In this document: positions 17,233 through 26,492 of the stretch, one piece after another
Layout: the number at the start of each line of letters is the position of its first letter
Position numbering within the stretch: position 1 is the first letter of the stretch
NCBI GenBank assembly: GCA_964482225.1
Contig: CAYZWT010000010.1
Coordinates: 1-64,000, forward strand
Origin: UBA1429 sp964482225
GTDB taxonomy: Bacteria; Chloroflexota; Anaerolineae; UBA1429
Direction: 5' to 3'
Length of the DNA: 64,000 nt
Notes under the pieces: model-generated
Seen by the model: only the letters and a program-made list of their open reading frames with translations
Databases searched by the model: none
Told to the model about the DNA's origin: nothing
Program-made: the position numbers and the translations under genes

Positions 17233-18201
17233 TCAGACGGGCAGTGTGTCCAGCCCCTTGAGGTAGTGGTGCGCCCAGGCCAGCTTGGTCTCCCAGTGGG
17301 CCTGGGCCATCTCGTGGTTGTGATAGGGATAGACCCGCATCTCTTTGGGCGCGTCGATCCGGTTGTAGGCGGCATAGACGCTGGAGGGCGGGCAGATGTC
17401 GTCCTGAAGGCCCACGGTCATCAGCACCGGGCAGGTGATCCAGGGCGCCAGGTTCATGTTGTCACAGTAGCTCAGGGTGCGCCAGACCGTCTCCTCGCGC
17501 TGGGGCCAGCGCCGCAAATAGTCGGGGATCTCGAGATAGGGGGGCCGCACGGCCATATCCACCGCCCGGCGAAAATGGCACAGGTAGGGCATCTCGGGCA
17601 TGGCCAGGACCGGGCGGCGGTCCAGCGCCGCCACAGCCAGGGTCAGCCCACCCCCCTGGCTCATGCCCATCACGCCAAGATGGGACGCATCCACCTCGGG
17701 GCGGCTGCAGAGCCAGTCCAGGGCGCGCACGCAATCCACATACACGCCCCGGAAATAGTACGATTCGGGGTCGGTAACGCCCTGGGTCATCCACCCGCGC
17801 ACATGGCCGCCCGGGTAGTGCTGCGGGTCGCTGCTATCGCCCGATTGCCCGCGCACATCCACGGCCATGATGGCATAGCCCTGCAACACCCAGGGCAGGT
17901 AGGAGAATACGTCCTGCTTGGAGCCGCTATAGCCGTGGTACTGGACCAGGCCGGGGAACGGCCCAGGGCCATCGGGCGCCAGGTACCAGGCGCAGACGCG
18001 GGCCCCGCGCCAGCCATCATAGTGCACCTGATACACCGTGCAGCCCAGGGCCGGATAGGGGACGCGCTCCAGCGCTGCGTTCAGGGGCGCCTGGGCGCTC
18101 TCGGCCAGGGTGCGCTCCCAATAGTCCTCAAAGTCGGCCTCGCGGGTTAGCTCGGGCCGATAGACCACCAGCTCGGATAGGGGCTTGTCATAGAGGGGCA
18201 A
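17233..18201 (-). CDS. CE7-family acetyl (xylan) esterase
   Basis: 322 aa from TTG 18201, chosen because GGGAGG lies 6 nt upstream and MPLYDKPLSEL is the family N-terminus. Serine nucleophile S181 in GMSQGGG, the RGQ motif in DVRGQSGDS, Asp in GLQDDICPP and the HE pair in YPYHNHEM define the CE7 acetylxylan esterase/cephalosporin-C deacetylase family. A cytoplasmic deacetylase of short acetylated sugars. Fits the carbohydrate-degrading neighbourhood with GH127. Confidence 0.93.
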   Translation of the reverse strand: MPLYDKPLSELVVYRPELTREADFEDYWERTLAESAQAPLNAALERVPYPALGCTVYQVHYDGWRGARVCAWYLAPDGPGPFPGLVQYHGYSGSKQDVFSYLPWVLQGYAIMAVDVRGQSGDSSDPQHYPGGHVRGWMTQGVTDPESYYFRGVYVDCVRALDWLCSRPEVDASHLGVMGMSQGGGLTLAVAALDRRPVLAMPEMPYLCHFRRAVDMAVRPPYLEIPDYLRRWPQREETVWRTLSYCDNMNLAPWITCPVLMTVGLQDDICPPSSVYAAYNRIDAPKEMRVYPYHNHEMAQAHWETKLAWAHHYLKGLDTLPV

Positions 18202-18374
18202 AGGACACCTCCCGTGGGATAGATGGGCGCCCTGGGGCGCGACAGGTTTGCAGGCGAGAGGGTATCCGCTGGCGACGCGGGTGTCAAGGTCGCGGCGGGG
18301 CCCATTTCGCTCCTGGCGCGCGCGGCGGTAGAATAGGCCCGTTGCCGCCCCACGCACGCCAGAAAGGAACGCTC

Positions 18375-19070
18375 GTGCAGCTCTTGTTTGCGCGCCACGG
18401 CCACCCGGACTATGTCACCGACACGCTGACCCCGCTAGGGCACACAGAGGCCCAGACCCTGGCCGCCGCGCTGGACGCCTATGCGCTGGACGGCCTGTAC
18501 GTCTCGTCAATGGGGCGCGCCCTCGAGACGGCGGCCTACACGGCCCGGCGACGCCCACTGGAGCCCATCGTTTGCGACTGGCTGCGGGAGATTGACGGGC
18601 GCTTTGGCTACCCGGAAGAGGAGATCCCCGAATGGACGCCGGGCGACCCGCGCGCCTCAGCCTATGAGCTACACCCGGCCGACCTGTTCGCCATTGGGCG
18701 GGCCTATAGCTATGAGGGATGGGAAGCGGAGGTGACCTACGGGCCCTGGCTGCGACCACGTCTGGACGCGCTGCAGCATGCCTTTGACGGGCTGCTGGCC
18801 CAGGAGGGCTATGTGCGCGAGGGGCTGCGCTACCGCGTGGAGCGGGCCAGCCAACGCACGCTGGCGTTCTTTGCGCATGATGGGGTCATGCGAGGGCTGC
18901 TCTCACATCTGCTGTACATCCCGCTGCCCGCTGCGCTGTCGCTGTTCTGTCACCAGACCACGGGCCTGACGCTGTTGCGCTCCATCGAGGACAATGGCTA
19001 TGCCGTGTTTGGCATCGAGTTCATCAACAGCACAGCGCACAAGCCGAACGGGCAAACGCCGTCGTCCTGA
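18375..19070 (+). CDS. histidine phosphatase family protein
   Basis: 231 aa from GTG 18375, with AAAGGAA 5 nt upstream. LLFARHGHPDYVTD carries the RHG motif and FFAHDGVMRGLLSHLL the second histidine; the middle region WLREIDGRFGYPEEE carries the acidic partner. More distant from phosphoglycerate mutases than the copy at 5244. Substrate unknown. Its end converges on the tyrosine-kinase gene with 18 nt between stops. Confidence 0.85.
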   Translation: MQLLFARHGHPDYVTDTLTPLGHTEAQTLAAALDAYALDGLYVSSMGRALETAAYTARRRPLEPIVCDWLREIDGRFGYPEEEIPEWTPGDPRASAYELHPADLFAIGRAYSYEGWEAEVTYGPWLRPRLDALQHAFDGLLAQEGYVREGLRYRVERASQRTLAFFAHDGVMRGLLSHLLYIPLPAALSLFCHQTTGLTLLRSIEDNGYAVFGIEFINSTAHKPNGQTPSS

Positions 19071-19088
19071 GCGCCACAGGGGCCGTCG

Positions 19089-20870
19089 CTATTGGGAGGG
19101 AGGCGGCTCGATCCTGGGCGCGAAGCGCCGAGAGGCGGAGCTGGCCTCTCGGCCCTGGCGGGAGGATCGGCTCGACTTGCGCCGGCGCGTCTTGCTCTTG
19201 CGCGCGCCATCCTGGCCCTGCCCGTTGCTACCATCGCCGGCGCCTGGGCCCTGGCCATCCCCGCCGTCCTGCTGGTAGCGGTAATGGTAGTGGTAGTAAT
19301 AGTAGCCATAGCCGTAGCCATAGCCGCCGCCCCGCTCACTGGCACGGTTCAGCACCACACCCAGCAACGTGGCCCGGGCGCGGCGCAGCTCGTCCGTGGC
19401 GCGCTCCACCGCCCGGCGGTGGGTCTGGCCAGAATCGGTCACCAGTAGCACCCCATCCACGCGGGAGCCCAGCACCATGGCGTCGGTCACCACCAGGATA
19501 GGCGGGCTATCGAAGACGACCAGGTCAAAGCTTTCCTTGAGTACCTCGATCACCTCGGCCATGCGATCCGAGCCCAGCAGCTCGGAGGGGTTGGGCGGGA
19601 TATCGCCCGAGGTCAGGAGGAAGAGGTTCTCCACTTCGGTCGCCTGCACATGCTCCAACACGCCCGGGTTGCTCTCCAGCATGCCGTCGCTCAGGCCGTG
19701 CAGGTTGGAGACGCCGAACACACGGTGCTGCACCGGGCGGCGCAGGTCCGAGTCCACCAGCAGCACCCGCTGGCCCGATTCGGCAAAGACCACGGCCAGG
19801 TTGGCCGCCGTAACGCTCTTGCCCTCCGAAGGGCCGGGGCTGGCGACCATCAAGGTGCGCAGGGGCTTGTCCACCGAGGCAAAGCGCACGCCGGTGCGCA
19901 GCACGCGATAGGCCTCGGAGACGGGCGAGAGCGGGTCTCGCACGGTGACCAGCTTGTCGGGATACAGATCGCCCTGCATACGGGCGATGGCGGCCATGAC
20001 GGGCAACTGGCTCAGGCGGGCGACCTCCTCGGCCGAGCGCACCGTATCGTCCAGGTACTCGATCAAAAAGACGCCGGCCAACGCCAGGGCCAGGCCGATG
20101 GCGGCGGCGCTGGCCACCGTCTCGGGCACCTTGGGGCTGATGGGCCGCGTGGGCAGGGTGGCCGTCTCGAACATGGCGATCCGGTTGGTGCCCCCCTGCA
20201 CCGAGGGCAAGAGCGAGGCGTAGGTGTTCTGATAGCCCGTGCGCTTGGTCTCGAGGGCCTGGATGTTGGCCTGGTGCTGCTGGATGGCGCGCGCGCTGTT
20301 GGCCTGCTCCAGGCGCGCCTGTTCGGCCTGGATCTCCTCGCCGGTCTGCTGGATCTTGAGCTCCAGATCGGCCAGTTGGGCGCGGATGAACTCACGGCGC
20401 TCGTCTTGGGCCGGGTCGGAGGTGGGGCTCTGGAAGATCAGTTGCAGCGCGATCTGGTCGGCCAGTTGCCGGGCGCGCTCGGGATCGGTATCGCGCACGC
20501 TGATCTCCAGCAGTTGGGTGGCGGGCACGGTGCGGGCCGTCACATTGCCCGATGAGGGCAGGTAGCCCAGGCCCAGGCTCTGGGCCGCCGCCGCCAGGAT
20601 GGGCCGTCGTTTGACCATCTCGCGATAGGTCTCGGCCAGCTGCTGGCTGATGAAGAAATCCTGGCCGGAGGGGTTGACCTGCTCCAGGGCCTGCCCCACG
20701 ATGACGGTCGAGGTGGCCTGGTAGATGCGCGGCATCTGGCTGGCGCCATAAAAGGAGGAGCCCCCGGCGACGAGGGCGCAGGCCAGGAGCAGCCACCACC
20801 AGCGCCGCAGCACGGCCCAATACTGAGTCAGATCGAGCTGTTGATTCTCCATAGCCTCTGATGCATCCAC
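19089..20870 (-). CDS. polysaccharide co-polymerase / tyrosine autokinase (Wzc-like)
   Basis: 593 aa; ATG 20870 or 20852. N-terminal Wzz domain with membrane helices near residues 25-43 and 235-258 flanking a coiled-coil region. The BY-kinase domain has Walker A GPSEGKSVT, Walker A' LLVDSDLRRP and Walker B LVVFDSPP. The C-terminus has ten tyrosines within residues 517-532 (YGYGYGYYYYHYHYRY), the autophosphorylation cluster, then an unusual 60-residue Gly/Asn and Lys/Arg/Ser-rich tail. Controls chain length and export of capsule or exopolysaccharide. It lies 9 kb from the large glycan locus and has its own promoter. Confidence 0.93.
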   Translation of the reverse strand: MDASEAMENQQLDLTQYWAVLRRWWWLLLACALVAGGSSFYGASQMPRIYQATSTVIVGQALEQVNPSGQDFFISQQLAETYREMVKRRPILAAAAQSLGLGYLPSSGNVTARTVPATQLLEISVRDTDPERARQLADQIALQLIFQSPTSDPAQDERREFIRAQLADLELKIQQTGEEIQAEQARLEQANSARAIQQHQANIQALETKRTGYQNTYASLLPSVQGGTNRIAMFETATLPTRPISPKVPETVASAAAIGLALALAGVFLIEYLDDTVRSAEEVARLSQLPVMAAIARMQGDLYPDKLVTVRDPLSPVSEAYRVLRTGVRFASVDKPLRTLMVASPGPSEGKSVTAANLAVVFAESGQRVLLVDSDLRRPVQHRVFGVSNLHGLSDGMLESNPGVLEHVQATEVENLFLLTSGDIPPNPSELLGSDRMAEVIEVLKESFDLVVFDSPPILVVTDAMVLGSRVDGVLLVTDSGQTHRRAVERATDELRRARATLLGVVLNRASERGGGYGYGYGYYYYHYHYRYQQDGGDGQGPGAGDGSNGQGQDGARKSKTRRRKSSRSSRQGREASSASRRFAPRIEPPPSQ

Positions 20871-20947
20871 CTCTCATACATGTTGGGACCCGCCCCTGCC
20901 CTAGGGCTCCGGCCTGCCCTGTTGGACCTGAGAGCGCCTACAGGCCA

Positions 20948-20977
20948 AGCATAGCACAAACAACGGCAAAAGGCCAA
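20948..20977 (-). promoter_or_regulatory. sigma70-like promoter for the tyrosine kinase gene
   Basis: On the minus strand TTGGCC (20972-20977) and TATGCT (20948-20953) are separated by 18 bp, 78 bp upstream of the start codon. The rest of the 122-bp gap shows no other signal. Confidence 0.45.
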
Positions 20978-20992
20978 TCGTGATGATAGCGT

Positions 20993-21730
20993 CTACAGCG
21001 GTTTGATGCGCGGGGCCAGGGCGCGGATGTGGCCCTCGTTGCGCGCCTCGCTGCCGTCCAGGTTGGCCGACACAAAATAGTCAGGCGTCACGCCGCGACG
21101 CAACAGCTCGTCGGCCACCTGAGCGGAGAGCATCTGCAGCAGCGTAGCGCCCACGGCCGTGGACGTGGGGCAGATCGGGGTGTCCAACCCCGGCAGGCTC
21201 AGGGCTGCGTCGCCCAGGCAACCATGGTTATCCAGCACCACATCGGCCAGCTCGTAGAGCCGCTTGCCCAGCGCGTTGCGCGGCGCCACCTGGGTCGAAT
21301 GGGCCATGCTGGTCAGGGCGATCACGCTAACGCCCAGCTCCCGCGCGCAGGCCGCCATCTCGACGGGCACGGCGTTGCGCCCCGAGTTGGAGGCGATCAA
21401 GAGCGCGTCGCCCCGGCGGATGGGCGTGTTCTTGAGGATGACCCTGGCCAGGCCCTCGACCCGCTCCATGTCGGAGCTCTTGCGGGCACCGTTGTGCAGC
21501 ATCAAGCCCTCTTCCAGGATCGGATAGACGGCCACCAGACCCCCGGCGCGATAGAACATCTCCTCGGCCAACATGTGAGAATGCCCCGTGCCGAACAGAT
21601 ACAGCAGGCCGCCGCCCTGCAGCGCGTCGGCGATCAGGGCCGCCGCCCGGTGCACGGCATCCAGCTCTTGCGCCCCGATCTCGCTGAGCAGCGCTTGCAG
21701 ATGATCTAGATACGCCTGGGCAGAGCTCAT
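20993..21730 (-). CDS. SIS-domain sugar isomerase-like protein
   Basis: 245 aa, ATG after AAGGAGGGG. Single SIS domain: LLYLFGTGHSHMLAEEMFYRAGG, DALLIASNSGRNAVPVEMA and VIALTSMAHS. Resembles the UPF0309/YckS-type SIS proteins that sit with amino-sugar kinases. Likely acts on a hexosamine phosphate, perhaps an etherase-like or isomerase step. Its start overlaps the upstream kinase stop as ATGA, so it is the last gene of the five-gene salvage operon. Confidence 0.85.
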   Translation of the reverse strand: MSSAQAYLDHLQALLSEIGAQELDAVHRAAALIADALQGGGLLYLFGTGHSHMLAEEMFYRAGGLVAVYPILEEGLMLHNGARKSSDMERVEGLARVILKNTPIRRGDALLIASNSGRNAVPVEMAACARELGVSVIALTSMAHSTQVAPRNALGKRLYELADVVLDNHGCLGDAALSLPGLDTPICPTSTAVGATLLQMLSAQVADELLRRGVTPDYFVSANLDGSEARNEGHIRALAPRIKPL

Positions 21731-22653
21731 GGAAGCCCCTCCTTGTGTTGCTTGAGCAGGATCAAGGCGCCCTCCACCGGTGCATGGCGCGGCCGGTGCG
21801 CCCGCGCCTGGGGCAGATCGGCCAGACCGCGTAGGACCCGGCGGCGCAGCGGCTCCACATGCACCAGCAGGCCGCCGCACAGGCCCAGGGGCACCAGGTC
21901 CAGGCCCAGGCGGCGCACCAGGGCGTCGGCCAGGCGCACCAGGGCCTGGGCGGCGGCATCCAAGAGCGCCCCAGCCACCTCGTCGCGGCCATCTAGCGCG
22001 CAGATGTGGGGCGCCAGGCGGGCGATGGCATCCGGCGTGCAGTCGGGGGCATACAGGGCATCCAGCAGGGCGTGCAGGTCGGCATGTCCCGTATGCTCCA
22101 GGAGCGCGGCGCCGATGGCCGTGGCCGGACCCCGCCCGTCCAGCGCTTCGTAGGCGGCGCGCAGGCCCAGGATAGCGATGCCATAGCCCGATCCGGCGTC
22201 GTCCAGCTTGTAGCCCCAGCCGCCCACGCGCACGCGGGCGCCGCGCCGGTCTATGCCCAGGGCGATGCTCCCCGTGCCGGAGAGCAGCATGCCGCCCGTC
22301 AGGGCGCCGTTGGCCCCCGCCAGGGCCGCCAGGGCATCGGAGCAGACCAGCAAGCGCCCGCCGCAGCCCAGGCTCGCCAGGGCGTCGGCCATCCAGCCCT
22401 CGTCGGCCACGCTATCAATGCCCGCGCCCGCAAAGCAGACCCCATCCAGGGCAGCGGGGGCCAGAGCGGCCTGCCCGCACAGGGCCTCGATCAGCTCGGC
22501 CACGCGCTGCACAGCCGTCTCGGGGCCGCAGGTATGGTGGTTGGTGTTGCCCACCTGGGCCTGCCAGCGCCGAGGGGGCCCGCCCTCGCCAGCGGCCTCC
22601 AGCAGGCCCAGGGTCTTGGAGCCGCCGCTGTCAATGCCCATCAGGTAGCGCAT
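21727..22653 (-). CDS. BadF/BcrA-type N-acetylglucosamine kinase-like protein
   Basis: 308 aa from ATG 22653. ASKHA nucleotide-binding fold: GIDSGGSKTLGLLE at the N-terminus (phosphate 1), VCSDALAALAGA, GMLLSGTGSIALGID (phosphate 2 and GTGS), GGWGYKLDDAGSGYGIAILGLRAA, and GLCGGLL near the C-terminus (adenosine). This matches eukaryote-type GlcNAc kinases. Cytoplasmic. Sits between a GH84 hexosaminidase gene (13-bp overlap) and an SIS gene (4-bp overlap), so liberated GlcNAc is the expected substrate. Confidence 0.88.
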   Translation of the reverse strand: MRYLMGIDSGGSKTLGLLEAAGEGGPPRRWQAQVGNTNHHTCGPETAVQRVAELIEALCGQAALAPAALDGVCFAGAGIDSVADEGWMADALASLGCGGRLLVCSDALAALAGANGALTGGMLLSGTGSIALGIDRRGARVRVGGWGYKLDDAGSGYGIAILGLRAAYEALDGRGPATAIGAALLEHTGHADLHALLDALYAPDCTPDAIARLAPHICALDGRDEVAGALLDAAAQALVRLADALVRRLGLDLVPLGLCGGLLVHVEPLRRRVLRGLADLPQARAHRPRHAPVEGALILLKQHKEGLP

Positions 22654-23963
22654 GCCAGGCTCCCCGTCCGCAGGCCCTCGATCAGCAGACGGGCCTCGTA
22701 CTGCATCACATCCTGGGGGTCGTCCCGATAGGCGCACAGCGCCTCGGGTCGGCCTGTCAGCAGATCGGCCTCCAGAGCGTGGCAGAAGGCCAGGGCGCTG
22801 GCGCGCCAGGGGCCCGACTCGACCAGAAAGGCTCGGTTCGGGCCATCCTCCAGGGACGCGAGCAGCGCCCCCGTCTCCCGGGCCCAGGCGAGCAGCCCGG
22901 CCCCATCGCGGCGCGCCAACAGGCCCAGCACCAGCTGGTGATGCCCGGAGCCGGGGCCATCGGGTGGGAACTGCTCGCCGTGGCGGGTGAGGGCCGACTT
23001 GTAGCACATCTGGCTCAGGGCTCGCACCGCCGGCACATGGGCCGGCCCTACCACGTCGGCGATGGCGCGGGCGTGGCTGGCCTCCGGGTCGTAGGCCGTA
23101 GGGTGGGTCAAATAGTCGCCGATGGTGTACAGGGCAATCAGTGAGGACTCGAGATGCTCCATGGGATTGGCCACCAGCCCTTGGGCGTATTGCCACAGGT
23201 CGCTGCTGCGGCCCGTGAGGGGCGCAATGTGGAACTCGCGGGTCATGTTGGCATCGTTGACAGGATAGTTGTCCCAATAGAGGGGCTGCCTGCCCGTCAG
23301 GGCCGCAAAGCGCCGGGCATTGTCCGCATCCAGGGTGTGGGCGCAGATCGTATCCCCCGTGTAGAACAGGCCCACCTCTGGGGGCAGACCGCGCCCCAGG
23401 GCCGGCAGATAGCCGCGCCGCCCATCGCCCCAGTACTCCGTTGGGCAGACCACCAGCGCGTTCGCGGCATCCAGCGACCTCAGCGCCCCATAAACCCGCT
23501 TGGAGAGTGAGAGATGGGCCTCGACCAGAGAGGTAAAGGCGCGCTGGTCGGCGGGGTGTTGCAGCGTCTCGGCAATATCATCGAACAGCAGCCCAAAGCG
23601 GCGCACGCCTAGCCCGTATACCTGGCGGTACTTGGCCAGCAGGGCCTGGAAATCAGCCGGATCGGCGTAAGAGATGGAAAAGCCGGGGGCCAGCAACACC
23701 CAGAGGGCCATGCCATGGGCATCGCAAGTCGCCTTGAGCGCCCCCAGGTAGGCCAGGCCCTGCGCAGCATAGGGCTCGCGCCAGCGCTCGCAGATATAGG
23801 GGTCATCCTTGGGGCCATAGACAAAGACGTTAAAGCCATAGCGCGCCAGGCGAGGGATCACATCCAGGCGCTGCTGAGCGCTCCAGGGGCGCCCGTAAAA
23901 GCCCTTGATGACCCCGCGCAGACCAAAGCCAGGGGCGCCCCGCGCCCGCGTGTTACCAACCAT
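22641..23963 (-). CDS. GH84 beta-N-acetylglucosaminidase
   Basis: 440 aa from ATG 23963. GVIKGFYGRPWSAQQRLDVI opens the GH84 catalytic barrel; GLLFDDIAE holds the catalytic Asp pair; CPTEYWGDG, TGDTICAHTL and YWDNYPVNDA line the active site as in bacterial O-GlcNAcases. The C-terminus is a short helical domain. No signal peptide is visible, unlike many secreted GH84 enzymes, so it should act in the cytoplasm on imported GlcNAc conjugates or recycled wall material. Overlaps both neighbours, showing tight cotranslation. Confidence 0.9.
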   Translation of the reverse strand: MVGNTRARGAPGFGLRGVIKGFYGRPWSAQQRLDVIPRLARYGFNVFVYGPKDDPYICERWREPYAAQGLAYLGALKATCDAHGMALWVLLAPGFSISYADPADFQALLAKYRQVYGLGVRRFGLLFDDIAETLQHPADQRAFTSLVEAHLSLSKRVYGALRSLDAANALVVCPTEYWGDGRRGYLPALGRGLPPEVGLFYTGDTICAHTLDADNARRFAALTGRQPLYWDNYPVNDANMTREFHIAPLTGRSSDLWQYAQGLVANPMEHLESSLIALYTIGDYLTHPTAYDPEASHARAIADVVGPAHVPAVRALSQMCYKSALTRHGEQFPPDGPGSGHHQLVLGLLARRDGAGLLAWARETGALLASLEDGPNRAFLVESGPWRASALAFCHALEADLLTGRPEALCAYRDDPQDVMQYEARLLIEGLRTGSLACAT

Positions 23964-25323
23964 ACTTCTCAGGCCCCCAGCTCTTTTCCACCAGCTCCTG
24001 CCGGACGTATAGCAGGGTGCGCTCTGGGACATCCTGCTCCACAGTGGCGCCCGCGCCAATGACGCTGTAGCAGCCGATGCGCTTGCCCGGCAGGATGGTG
24101 ACGTTCACCCCGGTGCGGCAGAAATCGCCCAGATAGGCGGCATTGGCATAGTAGCGGGGGCGCTCGCGGCGCCCACGCACCGTGATCATGGTCTCGCCGT
24201 CGTCAAAGCGCAGCGTGCCGCAGGCCGTGCCGGCGCCGATATCGGTGTGCTCGCCGATGACGCCGTACATCTCCATATAGTGGTACAGGTACACACCGTC
24301 AAAGAGCACGCCGCCGAACTCGGCGCAGTGATCCAGGACGCAATCGTGGCCCACCACGGCGCCCTCGTCCAGGTAGCAGTAGTTGCGTAGGCGGCAGCGG
24401 TCGCCGATGACGTTGTCGCCCTTGAGGATGGCGCCGTTCTCGATGACGGTGTCGGCGCCCACGATGCAGTTGCCCTCCACCAGCACGTGGCGCCCGATGT
24501 GGCTGTTGGGGCCCAGCTCGACCCAGCCGTTGATCTGGGCGCTCGGGTCTATAAAGGCCCCCTCTGCCAGGCGATGCCCGGTCAGAGCGGCGCAGCGCCG
24601 GGCGGCCAGGGCGCGGTTGGCGGCCAGGATGTCCCAGGGGCGATCCACATCCAGGGCCTGATCTGCCGCACACACCAGGGCGGGCACAGGTTGGCGCAGG
24701 GCCAGCTCGGCCACGGACATCTCCAAGAAGGACTCCAGGGGGCTCATCATGCCCACCTCGACGTGCCGAAAGTAGCCGGGGTTGGCCTCCAGATGGGCGA
24801 ATATCTCGGGCGTCAGGGCGAACCCGGCGAACCAGTGGCCCAGGGGATCGCGGGGGTGGCCCAGGACCTCGGCCACGCAGCCGTCGCCATCCAGCCGCAG
24901 GCAGAGCCGCTCGCCCTGAGAGTCGGGCGGCAGAGGGGCCGCCAGCACCAGGGGCGCCCGCTCTTGCGCCCGCCGCACAAAGGCGGCCAGGGCCTCGGGC
25001 GCCAGCAGCACATCGCCATAGAGGGTTAGGAAGGCCTCATCCGCCACACGGTCGCGCAGGCGCAGCAGGGTCTCGGCGCTGCCCTGGGTCTCGCCCACCT
25101 CGACCACCGTCACCCGCTCGTCGCCCAGGAAGCAGCCCCGGATCTGCGAGGCCCAGCCCCCGGCGCCGATCACGATGCGCTGGATGCCCGCCGCGCAGAG
25201 GGCCTCCACGGTGTGGGCGATCAGGGGCCGCGCACAGACCGGCGTCATGGCCTTGGGCCGGATGGTGGCATAGGGCCAGAGCTTGGCGCCCTGCCCGGCG
25301 GCCAGGATCAACGCGGTTCGCAT
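23953..25323 (-). CDS. bifunctional-type sugar nucleotidyltransferase (GlmU-like)
   Basis: 456 aa. Nucleotidyltransferase domain with LILAAGQGAKLWPYATIRPKA at the start and LTLYGDVLL near residue 100. A left-handed beta-helix with hexapeptide repeats occupies about residues 260-440 (INGWVELGPNSHIG, VIENGAILKGDNVIG, VVGHDCVLD). The layout matches GlmU or archaeal-type UDP-GlcNAc/Glc-1-P thymidylyltransferases. Within the salvage operon it could activate GlcNAc-1-P, closing the route from hydrolysis to UDP-GlcNAc. Substrate not proven by motif. Confidence 0.85.
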   Translation of the reverse strand: MRTALILAAGQGAKLWPYATIRPKAMTPVCARPLIAHTVEALCAAGIQRIVIGAGGWASQIRGCFLGDERVTVVEVGETQGSAETLLRLRDRVADEAFLTLYGDVLLAPEALAAFVRRAQERAPLVLAAPLPPDSQGERLCLRLDGDGCVAEVLGHPRDPLGHWFAGFALTPEIFAHLEANPGYFRHVEVGMMSPLESFLEMSVAELALRQPVPALVCAADQALDVDRPWDILAANRALAARRCAALTGHRLAEGAFIDPSAQINGWVELGPNSHIGRHVLVEGNCIVGADTVIENGAILKGDNVIGDRCRLRNYCYLDEGAVVGHDCVLDHCAEFGGVLFDGVYLYHYMEMYGVIGEHTDIGAGTACGTLRFDDGETMITVRGRRERPRYYANAAYLGDFCRTGVNVTILPGKRIGCYSVIGAGATVEQDVPERTLLYVRQELVEKSWGPEKYGW

Positions 25324-25351
25324 GGCTGCTCCCTCCCTTCGGGGCGGTGGG

Positions 25352-26413
25352 TCACTCAGCCTGGGCCACCAGCACCTTGCTGGTGGGATAGGCAAACGCG
25401 ATGCTCTCCCGCTCAAAGCGAGCATAGATGGCCAGGTTGATAGCCTGCTGGACATCTACATAGACCCCAAAGTCGGGTAACAGCACAAAGTACACGACCT
25501 CAAAAATCAACGAAAAATCGCCAAATTCGCGAAAATGGGCGCGGTCGAAACGCACCGACTCTTGGGCCTCGACGATCTCTCGCAACATGGCAGGGATGCG
25601 GACCAGCTTCTCATGGGGCGTCTCGTAGGTCACGCCGATGCGAAAGGCAATGCGCCGCTGCTCCATGCGCTTGTAGTTGGAGATGACGCGCTTGAGCAGG
25701 TCGCCGTTGCCGATCACCAGCTGCTCGCCCGTCAGGCTGCGCAGGCGCGTGGTCTTGAGGCCGATATGCTGCACGCTGCCCAATAGGCCGTCAAAGGCCA
25801 CGAAATCGCCGATCACAAAGGGCTTGTCGAGGGCGATGGAGAGGGATGCGAACAGGTCAGACAGGACGTTCTGGAGGGCCAGGGCCACGGCGATGCCGCC
25901 GATGCCCAGGCTGGCCAGCAACGTGGTCACCTCGACGCCGGGCAGGTTGTCCAGGGCGATCAGGATCAGCAGGGCGTACAGGGCCAGGCGCAGGACAAAG
26001 CCCACCCCGTGCATGGTGGTGACGGCGGCGGCGTCCTTCTGGAGGCGGGAGGCCTCGTATTCCTGCAGCCAGCCCACGATCAGGGCGCTGCCCCACAGGG
26101 CGCCCTGCAGGAGCAGGGCAAAGAGGGCGGCGCGCCCCGCCCACTCGGCCACGGCCGGGGGCAGCAAGAGCCAGTGGGCCCCCACGTAGGCGGCCAATAG
26201 CAGCAGGATGGCCGCCGAGCTGGCCCGCACCACACCCAGGGACACGGGGGCCAAATGGTGTTCGCCGGGCGCGGCGCAGCGCGCCTCCAGGCGGGAGACG
26301 AGCACCCGGCGCAGGGCCATGAGCAGGAGCCAGAGAGCGGCCGCGCTGGCCGCGGCCAGGGCCCAGCGCGGCAGGCCGTTGATGAGCTGATCTTGAGGCA
26401 GAGCGACGGGCAA
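25352..26413 (-). CDS. MscS-family mechanosensitive channel
   Basis: 353 aa from TTG 26413, favoured because AAAGGGAGG is 6 nt upstream; ATGs at 26431 and 26440 precede that site and lack their own. Four hydrophobic segments; the pore helix region VEVTTLLASLGIGGIAVALALQNVLSDLFASLSI and the beta-domain entry KPFVIGDFV are diagnostic. Releases solutes on membrane tension. It is the first gene of the amino-sugar operon, an odd partner that may buffer osmotic stress or allow solute leakage. Confidence 0.9.
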   Translation of the reverse strand: MPVALPQDQLINGLPRWALAAASAAALWLLLMALRRVLVSRLEARCAAPGEHHLAPVSLGVVRASSAAILLLLAAYVGAHWLLLPPAVAEWAGRAALFALLLQGALWGSALIVGWLQEYEASRLQKDAAAVTTMHGVGFVLRLALYALLILIALDNLPGVEVTTLLASLGIGGIAVALALQNVLSDLFASLSIALDKPFVIGDFVAFDGLLGSVQHIGLKTTRLRSLTGEQLVIGNGDLLKRVISNYKRMEQRRIAFRIGVTYETPHEKLVRIPAMLREIVEAQESVRFDRAHFREFGDFSLIFEVVYFVLLPDFGVYVDVQQAINLAIYARFERESIAFAYPTSKVLVAQAE

Positions 26414-26492
26414 GGCGGACCTCCCTTTCATGGGGTGCATTATAGCGGCAGAGCGGGCCGCCGCCAACCCCACGACCCACGACTCGCCGGGG

